Source of the DNA: Burkholderiales bacterium
GTDB lineage: Bacteria > Pseudomonadota > Gammaproteobacteria > Burkholderiales > Burkholderiaceae_C
Direction of reading: 5' to 3'
Assembly (NCBI GenBank): GCA_028868995.1
Contig: JAGWTH010000016.1
Span: 1 to 64,000 of the forward strand
Length of the DNA stretch: 64,000 nt
In this document: positions 58,603 through 64,000 of the stretch, in pieces
Numbering within the stretch: the first letter of the stretch is position 1
How the letters are laid out: each line of letters begins with the position of its first letter
The notes under the pieces: model-generated
The model's database searches: none
What the model was told of the DNA's origin: nothing
The model's input: the letters and a program-made list of their open reading frames with translations, nothing else
Position numbers and translations under genes: made by a program

Positions 58603-60870
58603 TCAGCGCCGCGGCTTGCGCGCCGGCTTGGCCTTGGACGCGGCCTTCTTGGCGGCGCGCACGGCGGCCTTGGGGGCCTTGCCGGTCTTGCCCGCGGCCT
58701 TCTTCGCGGCGCGCTTGGCCACCGGCTGGGGCGGCAGGCCGTCGCGGCCGGCGGCGGCCACGCCCTTTTCCTTCATGGCGCGGGCGAGGAACTCCTCGTC
58801 CTCGCGCACCAGGCGGAAGTCGATCTTGCGCCCGTCGAGGTCCACCCGGCTCACCTGCACCCGCAGCCGCGTGCCGATGGCGTAGCGGATGCCGGTGCGC
58901 TCGCCGCGCAGCTCCTGGCGGGCTTCGTCGAACTTGAAGTATTCGCCGCCCAGCTCGGTGATGTGCACCAGGCCCTCGACGTACATCGCGTCCAGGGTAA
59001 CGAAGATGCCGAAGCTGGTGGCGGCGGTGACCACGCCGGAGTACTCCTCGCCCAGGTGGTCGCGCATGTACTTGCACTTGAGCCAGGCCTCGACGTCGCG
59101 GCTGGCCTCGTCGGCGCGCCGCTCGTTGGCGCTGCAGTGCAGGCCCGCGGCCTCCCATGCCTGCAACTCGCGCGGCGAGGCGGCGACCTTGGCGCGCGGC
59201 TTCTGGGTGGGCGGCGCCGCGCGCGCGGCCAGGCGGCGGGCCAGCTTCTCGTGCGCCTCGCCCGGCGTGGGCAGCACCGGCAGCTGGTAGCGATCCTTGG
59301 CCAGGATGGCCTTGATCACCCGGTGCACCAGCAGGTCCGGGTAGCGCCGGATCGGGCTGGTGAAGTGGGTGTAGGCCTCGTAGGCCAGGCCGAAGTGGCC
59401 GCTGTTGACGGGCGTGTAGATCGCCTGCTGCATGGAGCGCAGCAGCATGGTCTGGATCTGCTGCGCGTCCGGGCGCTCCTTGGTCGCCTCGGCGATCTTC
59501 TGGAACTCCATGGGGCTGGGGTCGTCGGAGATCGTCGCGCCCACGCCCATGGCCTTGAGGTAGGCGCGCAGGATCTCCTTCTTCTCCGGCGTCGGCCCCT
59601 CGTGCACGCGGTACAGGCCGGGGTGGCCGGACTGCTGGATGAAGTCGGCGGAGCAGACGTTGGCGGCCAGCATGGCCTCCTCGATCAGCCGGTGGGCGTC
59701 GTTGCGCACCCGCGGCACGATCTGCTCGATGCGGCCGTTCTCGTCGCAGATGATCTGCGTCTCGGTGGTGTCGAAGTCCACCGCCCCGCGCAGGTTGCGT
59801 GCCTTCAGCAGCGCCCGGTAGACGTCGTGCAGGTCCAGGAAGTGCGGCACCAGCTCCTTGCGCCGCGCGGCCTCCGGGCCGCGGGTGTTGGCCAGGATCG
59901 CCGCGACCTCGGTGTAGGTCATGCGGGCGTGGCTGTACATCACGCCCGGGTAGAACTGGTAGGCGTGGATCTCGCCGGCGGCGGTGATCAGCATGTCGCA
60001 CACCATGCACAGGCGCTCCACCTCGGGGTTGAGCGAGCACAGGCCGTTGGACAGCTTCTCCGGCAGCATCGGGATCACCCGGCGCGGGAAGTAGACGCTG
60101 GTGGCGCGGTCGTAGGCGTCCACGTCCAGCGCGGCGCCGGTCTCCACGTAGTGGCTCACGTCGGCGATCGCCACCAGCAGGCGCCAGCCCTTGCCGCGGC
60201 CGACCTTGGCCGGCTCGCAGTAGACGGCGTCGTCGAAGTCGCGCGCGTCCTCGCCGTCGATGGTCACGAGCGGCACGTCGGTGAGGTCGACCCGCTTCCT
60301 GCGGTCGGCCGGCCGCACCTTGTCCGGCAGCGAGCGCGCCTGGGCGATGCCGGCCTCGGAGAACTCGTGCGGCACGCCGTACTTGCGCACGGCGATCTCG
60401 ATCTCCATCCCGGGATCGTCGATCTCGCCCAGCACCTCCTTCACCCGGCCCACCGGCTGGCCGTACAGGCTGGGCGGCTCGGTGAGTTCGACCACCACGA
60501 CCTGGCCCGCCTTGGCCAGCCCGGTGGCGCTCTTGGGGATCAGGACGTCCTGGCCGTAGCGCTTGTCCTCCGGCGCCACCAGCCAGACGCCGCTTTCGTG
60601 CAGCAGCCGGCCGATGATGGGCTGCGCGGGCCGCTCGATGATCTCGACGACGCGGCCCTCGGGCCGGCCCTTGCGGTCGTGCCGCACGATGCGCACGCGC
60701 ACCCGGTCGCGGTGGAGCACCGCGCGCATCTCGTTGGGGGGAAGGTAGATGTCGGCTTCGCCGTCGTCGCGCACCACGAACCCGTGGCCGTCGCGGTGTC
60801 CCTGGACCACGCCCTCGATTTCATCGAGCAGGCCGGCCGCGTTGTTTCTCTCTGCGTTTTTGATATACAA
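58603..60870 (-). CDS. rnr: Ribonuclease R
   Basis: A 755-residue 3'-5' exoribonuclease that degrades structured RNA. Cold-shock domains come first ([17 protein letters not shown] near residue 20), then the RNB domain with metal Asp residues in [15 protein letters not shown], then S1 domain ([18 protein letters not shown]). The tail is Lys/Ala-rich ([13 protein letters not shown] and similar). The N-terminal helix-turn-helix domain of E. coli RNase R is absent. Start is TTG 60870, supported by AGGA nine nt upstream; no ATG is available near. Divergent from tRNA-Leu, 18 nt away. Confidence 0.95.
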   Translation of the reverse strand: MYIKNAERNNAAGLLDEIEGVVQGHRDGHGFVVRDDGEADIYLPPNEMRAVLHRDRVRVRIVRHDRKGRPEGRVVEIIERPAQPIIGRLLHESGVWLVAPEDKRYGQDVLIPKSATGLAKAGQVVVVELTEPPSLYGQPVGRVKEVLGEIDDPGMEIEIAVRKYGVPHEFSEAGIAQARSLPDKVRPADRRKRVDLTDVPLVTIDGEDARDFDDAVYCEPAKVGRGKGWRLLVAIADVSHYVETGAALDVDAYDRATSVYFPRRVIPMLPEKLSNGLCSLNPEVERLCMVCDMLITAAGEIHAYQFYPGVMYSHARMTYTEVAAILANTRGPEAARRKELVPHFLDLHDVYRALLKARNLRGAVDFDTTETQIICDENGRIEQIVPRVRNDAHRLIEEAMLAANVCSADFIQQSGHPGLYRVHEGPTPEKKEILRAYLKAMGVGATISDDPSPMEFQKIAEATKERPDAQQIQTMLLRSMQQAIYTPVNSGHFGLAYEAYTHFTSPIRRYPDLLVHRVIKAILAKDRYQLPVLPTPGEAHEKLARRLAARAAPPTQKPRAKVAASPRELQAWEAAGLHCSANERRADEASRDVEAWLKCKYMRDHLGEEYSGVVTAATSFGIFVTLDAMYVEGLVHITELGGEYFKFDEARQELRGERTGIRYAIGTRLRVQVSRVDLDGRKIDFRLVREDEEFLARAMKEKGVAAAGRDGLPPQPVAKRAAKKAAGKTGKAPKAAVRAAKKAASKAKPARKPRR

Positions 60871-60871
60871 T
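60842..60871 (+). promoter_or_regulatory. tRNA-Leu promoter
   Basis: -35 TTGTTT (60842-60847) and -10 TACAAT (60866-60871) with 18-bp spacing lie just before the tRNA. The -10 overlaps the TTG start codon of rnr on the other strand. Confidence 0.65.
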
Positions 60872-60888
60872 CTTGTTTTTCCTGAAAT

Positions 60889-60973
<85 letters not shown>

Positions 60974-60997
60974 ACTCTCGATCACGAGAGGGATGAT

Positions 60998-61024
60998 AAG
61001 GCCGGCTTCGCCGGCTTTGTTGTT
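60998..61024 (+). terminator. Terminator after tRNA-Leu
   Basis: A 9-bp stem with one G-U pair (60998-61006 with 61010-61018, 3-nt loop) is followed by GTTGTTTG. It lies 24 nt behind the tRNA. Confidence 0.75.
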
Positions 61025-61048
61025 TGTGAAGGAGATAAAGTTGAATGG

Positions 61049-61068
61049 AAGCCGCCCCCGGGCGGCTT
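61049..61068 (-). terminator. GC stem-loop behind rimO
   Basis: A 9-base arm (61049-61057) complements 61060-61068, with the innermost bases forming the loop. It lies 25 nt behind the rimO stop, between convergent transcripts. The T run is poor on the rimO strand (TTCCATT), so it may be a protective stem rather than a strong terminator. Confidence 0.5.
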
Positions 61069-61092
61069 TGTCGTTCCAGCGGGAAGCGGAAA

Positions 61093-62478
61093 TCAGATCG
61101 GCTCGGCAATCAGGTCGTGCCCGTCGCTGTCGACGATGCGTGCCCGGGTGAACTCGCCCACCGCCAGCCGCTTGCTGAGTTTCTGCGGCGGCAGCAGGCG
61201 CACGGTGCCGTCGATCTCCGGGGCGTCCGCGTAGCTGCGCCCCACCCCGCCCTTGCGGCCCAGGGACGGCGCCGAATCCACCAGCACCTGCATGGTGGCG
61301 CCGATGCGGAGCTTCAGGCGCTGCGCCGACACCTCCTCGGCCACCGCCATGAAGCGGGCCCGGCGTTCCTCGCGCACTTCCTGCGGCAGCATGCCCGGCA
61401 GCTCGTTGGCCGCCGCGCCCTCCACCGGGCTGTAGGCGAAGCAGCCGGCGCGGTCGATCTGCGCCTCGCGCACGAAGTCCAGCAGGTGCTGGAACTCAGC
61501 TTCCGTCTCGCCGGGGAAGCCGGCGATGAAGGTGCTGCGCACGACCAGCTCGGGGCACAGCTCGCGCCAGCGGGCGATGCGCTCCAGGTTCCTCTCGCCG
61601 CTGGCGGGACGCTTCATCCGGCGCAGCACCTCGGGGTGGCTGTGCTGGAAGGGCACGTCCAGGTAGGGCAGCACCAGCCCCTGCGCCATCAGCGGGATCA
61701 CTTCGTCGACATGGGGGTACGGGTAGACGTAATGCAAGCGCACCCAGGCGCCGTGGGGCGCCGCGAGCTCGCCCAGGGCCTGCACCAGCTCCAGCATGCG
61801 CGTCTTCACGGGACGCCCTTCCCAGAAGCCGGTGCGGTACCTGACGTCAACGCCGTAGGCGGAGGTGTCCTGGCTCACCACCAGCAGTTCCTTCACGCCG
61901 CCCTCGAACAGCGCCCTGGCCTCCTTCAGCACGTCCCCGACGGGCCGGCTGACCAGATCGCCGCGCATGTAAGGGATGATGCAGAAGGTGCAGCGGTGGT
62001 TGCAGCCCTCGCTGATCTTCAGGTAGGCATAGTGTTTCGGGGTCAGCTTGATGCCCGCCGGCGGCACCAGGTCCACGAAGGGATCGTGCGGCTTGGGCAG
62101 GTGGGAGTGCACCGCGTCCATCACCTCCTGGGTGGCGTGCGGGCCGGTGACGGCCAGCACGGAGGGGTGGACCTCGCGCACCATGTTGCCGCCGCCCTCG
62201 CCCGCGCGCGCGCCCAGGCAGCCGGTGACGATCACGCGGCCGTTGGCCGACAGGGCCTCGCCGATGGTGTCCAGGCTCTCTTTGACGGCGTCGTCGATGA
62301 AGCCGCAGGTGTTGACGATCACCAGGTCCGCCCCCTCGAAGGTCCTGGACGTGGCATAGCCCTCCGCGCTCAGCTGCGTGAGGATCAGTTCGGAATCGGT
62401 GAGGGCCTTGGGACAGCCCAGGCTGACGAAGCCCACCTTGGGCACGGCAGCGGCGTCCGGGGCGGGGATCTCGCTCAT
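61093..62478 (-). CDS. rimO: Ribosomal protein S12 methylthiotransferase RimO
   Basis: A 461-residue radical-SAM enzyme that methylthiolates Asp88 (E. coli numbering) of S12. The N-terminal MTTase domain has Cys ligands in [19 protein letters not shown] and TGCLGARAG; the radical-SAM cluster is [10 protein letters not shown]-terminal TRAM domain contains [14 protein letters not shown] 62478 ([10 protein letters not shown]) has no Shine-Dalgarno but GACAAT six nt upstream. Alone on its strand between phaR and the convergent tRNA. Confidence 0.97.
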   Translation of the reverse strand: MSEIPAPDAAAVPKVGFVSLGCPKALTDSELILTQLSAEGYATSRTFEGADLVIVNTCGFIDDAVKESLDTIGEALSANGRVIVTGCLGARAGEGGGNMVREVHPSVLAVTGPHATQEVMDAVHSHLPKPHDPFVDLVPPAGIKLTPKHYAYLKISEGCNHRCTFCIIPYMRGDLVSRPVGDVLKEARALFEGGVKELLVVSQDTSAYGVDVRYRTGFWEGRPVKTRMLELVQALGELAAPHGAWVRLHYVYPYPHVDEVIPLMAQGLVLPYLDVPFQHSHPEVLRRMKRPASGERNLERIARWRELCPELVVRSTFIAGFPGETEAEFQHLLDFVREAQIDRAGCFAYSPVEGAAANELPGMLPQEVREERRARFMAVAEEVSAQRLKLRIGATMQVLVDSAPSLGRKGGVGRSYADAPEIDGTVRLLPPQKLSKRLAVGEFTRARIVDSDGHDLIAEPI

Positions 62479-62484
62479 CCCCGT

Positions 62485-62490
62485 ATTGTC
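62485..62490 (-). promoter_or_regulatory. -10-like GACAAT, 6 nt before rimO (leaderless-type promoter)
   Basis: GACAAT on the minus strand is followed by ACGGGG and the ATG. The GGGG directly abuts the ATG, too close to serve as a ribosome-binding site. Confidence 0.45.
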
Positions 62491-62510
62491 CCAGAGTCCG
62501 CAAGTCCCCA

Positions 62511-62530
62511 TGGATCCCCGCCTTCGCGGG
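62511..62530. repeat. REP-like palindrome, copy 2
   Basis: Identical over 20 bases to 31913-31932. It sits 7 nt behind the phaR stop codon and may help end phaR transcription before rimO. Confidence 0.75.
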
Positions 62531-62537
62531 TACGGGC

Positions 62538-63074
62538 CTATTTCTTGAGGCCGAATGCCCCGAACATCTGCTCGGTGTTCTTCTGAATCTGTTCCTGCAT
62601 CTTCTCGAACATGGCCTTGGACTGCTCGACGTAGTTGCCCATCATGCCCTGGAGCATGGGGTTGGGCATGCTCAGGAACTGCGACCACATCTCCGGAGTG
62701 AGGGTCTTGGACTGCTCGGCCATCTGCTGCTGGAAGTCGGTGAAGGCCTGGACGTTCTTCTCCAGGTAGCTGCCCATGAAGCCCTGCATGGCGTGCCCGT
62801 AGAAGCGGATGATGTTGGCCAGCGCCGCCTCGCTGAACATCGGCGCGCCGCCCGCCTCCTCCTCCAGGATGATCTGCAGCAGGATGCTGCGGGTGAGGTC
62901 CTCGTTGGTCTTGGCGTCGCGCACCACGAAGGGCTGGCCCTCCATCACCAGCTGCTTGACTTCCGCCAGGGTGATGTAGGTCGAGGTGTCGGTGTCGTAG
63001 AGCCTGCGGTTGGGGTACTTCTTGATGACGCGCTGCGCCGGCTTGGGCTGGCCGTTGGCTTTCTTGCTGGTCAC
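62538..63074 (-). CDS. phaR: Polyhydroxyalkanoate synthesis repressor PhaR
   Basis: 178 residues. The N-terminal PHB/PHA-accumulation DNA-binding domain (13-75) reads [20 protein letters not shown]; the following helical region ([20 protein letters not shown]) and Met/Gln-rich C-terminus ([31 protein letters not shown]) bind polymer granules. PhaR represses phasin and its own gene until PHB granules titrate it. Start is GTG 63074 with GGAG seven nt upstream. Its presence implies the organism stores polyhydroxybutyrate. Confidence 0.95.
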   Translation of the reverse strand: MTSKKANGQPKPAQRVIKKYPNRRLYDTDTSTYITLAEVKQLVMEGQPFVVRDAKTNEDLTRSILLQIILEEEAGGAPMFSEAALANIIRFYGHAMQGFMGSYLEKNVQAFTDFQQQMAEQSKTLTPEMWSQFLSMPNPMLQGMMGNYVEQSKAMFEKMQEQIQKNTEQMFGAFGLKK

Positions 63075-63132
63075 GAGCGAGGCTCCTCTGGGACGGGATG
63101 GGCTCCCGCATTCTCCTATTGCGACGCAGCAG

Positions 63133-63138
63133 ATTCTA
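63133..63138 (-). promoter_or_regulatory. phaR promoter, -10 TAGAAT
   Basis: TAGAAT on the minus strand, 58 nt before the phaR start. PhaR commonly binds its own promoter, and the 146-bp divergent gap 63075-63220 would be the place to look for its site. Confidence 0.5.
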
Positions 63139-63207
63139 GGGAGGGCCCGCAGCGCCGGTCCGGGGGGGAACCCTTAGCGCACGCACGGTCGCCCCCGACC
63201 GTCCCAC

Positions 63208-63213
63208 TACACT
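63208..63213 (+). promoter_or_regulatory. -10-like TACACT, 7 nt before the CNNM gene (leaderless-type promoter)
   Basis: TACACT is followed by CGTGCGC and the ATG at 63221, with no Shine-Dalgarno. Confidence 0.5.
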
Positions 63214-63220
63214 CGTGCGC

Positions 63221-64000
63221 ATGGGACTTCCCGGCAGCCTGCTCGTGCTCGCATCGCTGATCGCCTGCAGCGCGTTCTTCTCGGTGGCGGAGATCGCGCT
63301 GGCGGCGTCGCGCAGCGTGCGGCTGCGCCAGCTGGCCGACGACGGCGAAGCGCGCGCCGCGCGCGTGGCCGCCATCCAGGCCGAGCCCGGGGACTACTTC
63401 ACGGTGATCCAGATCGGCCAGAACATGGTGGCCATCCTCGGCGGCGTGGCCGGCGAAGGCACGCTCACGCCGCACGTGGTCGCCGCGCTGGCCTGGGCCG
63501 GCATGCCCGCGGGCCTGGCGGGCACCACGGGCGTCGTGCTGTCCTTCCTGGTCGTCACCTCCCTGTTCATCCTCTTCTCCGATCTCTTCCCCAAGGGCGT
63601 GGGCATGGCGCAGCCCGAGCGCGTGGCCGTGCGCGTGGTCAGGCCCATGCTGTGGTGGATGCGGCTGCTGCGGCCCATGGTGTGGCTGTTCGGCGGCATC
63701 ACCGCGGGCCTGTTCCGCCTCTTCGGCGTGCCGCAGCACCGCGAGGACCGCGTGACCCCGGGCGACATCCTGGCGCTGGCCGCGGCCGGCGCCGAGGCGG
63801 GCGTGCTGCACGCGCAGGAGCAGCAGGTGATCGAGAACCTCTTCGAGATGGAGACCCGCACGGTGGAAAGCGCCATGACGCCGCGCGACCGCATCGTGTA
63901 CTTCCTGCAGGACGAGGACGAGGCTTCCATCAAGGCGCAGATCGCCGCCGAGCCGCACTCGACCTACCTCGTGTGCGACCAGGACATCGACCACGTGGTG
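63221..64000 (+). CDS. CNNM/HlyC-CorC family transmembrane protein, cut by window edge
   Basis: 260 codons are visible before the right edge. The CNNM (DUF21) membrane domain occupies about 1-185: helices SLLVLASLIACSAFFSVAEIA (the S-AEIAL-A-S family signature), TGVVLSFLVVTSLFILFSD with LFPKG, and WLFGGITAGLFRLFGV. The CBS-pair region follows from about 195 (VIENLFEMETRTVESAMTPR, the family's regulatory block). Such proteins transport or regulate Mg2+/Co2+ and are labelled hemolysin-like. The C-terminal CorC/HlyC domain is outside the window. Confidence 0.88.
   Translation, partial: MGLPGSLLVLASLIACSAFFSVAEIALAASRSVRLRQLADDGEARAARVAAIQAEPGDYFTVIQIGQNMVAILGGVAGEGTLTPHVVAALAWAGMPAGLAGTTGVVLSFLVVTSLFILFSDLFPKGVGMAQPERVAVRVVRPMLWWMRLLRPMVWLFGGITAGLFRLFGVPQHREDRVTPGDILALAAAGAEAGVLHAQEQQVIENLFEMETRTVESAMTPRDRIVYFLQDEDEASIKAQIAAEPHSTYLVCDQDIDHVV

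Overview
The window is chromosomal DNA from a GC-rich betaproteobacterium, most likely a member of the Comamonadaceae (Ramlibacter/Variovorax-like). This rests on gene order and protein resemblance read by eye (trxA-rho-rpmE, pstSCAB-phoU-phoBR, ppk1/ppx, glmM-folP-ftsH-rlmE/yhbY-greA-carBA, rpsB-tsf-pyrH-frr-uppS-cdsA-dxr-rseP-bamA-skp-lpxD-fabZ-lpxA-lpxB-rnhB, phaR), not on a database search. Genes are tightly packed: no gap exceeds 300 bases. I see no prophage, insertion sequence, CRISPR array or rRNA. There is one tRNA gene.

Layout. 1-6.6 kb: the N-terminus of a nuclease gene, trxA, rho, an EEP-fold phosphatase/nuclease, type B L31, a polytopic membrane protein and a MATE exporter. 6.6-25.7 kb is a phosphate island: pstSCAB-phoU-phoB-phoR (minus strand); a divergent, frameshifted periplasmic binding protein; ppx; a histone-H1-like protein; and the minus-strand run olsB-plcP-agt-ppk1-sixA. 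After these come a hydrolase/M14 peptidase pair, a 44-residue membrane peptide and a CYTH-CHAD (triphosphate/polyphosphate) protein. Five places carry 11-bp-phased TGTCA-like repeats that fit PhoB sites, several followed at 10 nt by a -10-like hexamer.

25.7-41 kb: a small outer-membrane-like protein, then glmM, folP, ftsH, rlmE, yhbY, a DUF4149 protein, greA, a Kdo hydroxylase, carB, carA, an rRNA/tRNA methyltransferase, rnhB and lpxB. 41-53.5 kb is the conserved envelope and translation cluster from lpxA back to rpsB, all on the minus strand. 53.7-58.6 kb: an amidase, a DadA-type oxidase, Nnr and an SDR oxidoreductase. 58.6-64 kb: rnr, tRNA-Leu(CAG), rimO, phaR and the start of a CNNM/CorC-type membrane protein.

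How the parts fit. The most interesting unit is the Pho island. It combines high-affinity phosphate uptake, two-component control, polyphosphate synthesis and breakdown (ppk1, ppx, CHAD) and a predicted PhoB-driven lipid-remodelling operon. PlcP would release diacylglycerol from phospholipid, Agt would glycosylate it, and the OlsB-like acyltransferase would start phosphorus-free ornithine (or related amino-acid) lipid. A second genome-style signal is a recurrent -10-like hexamer placed 6-7 nt before start codons that lack a Shine-Dalgarno sequence, which suggests several leaderless genes.
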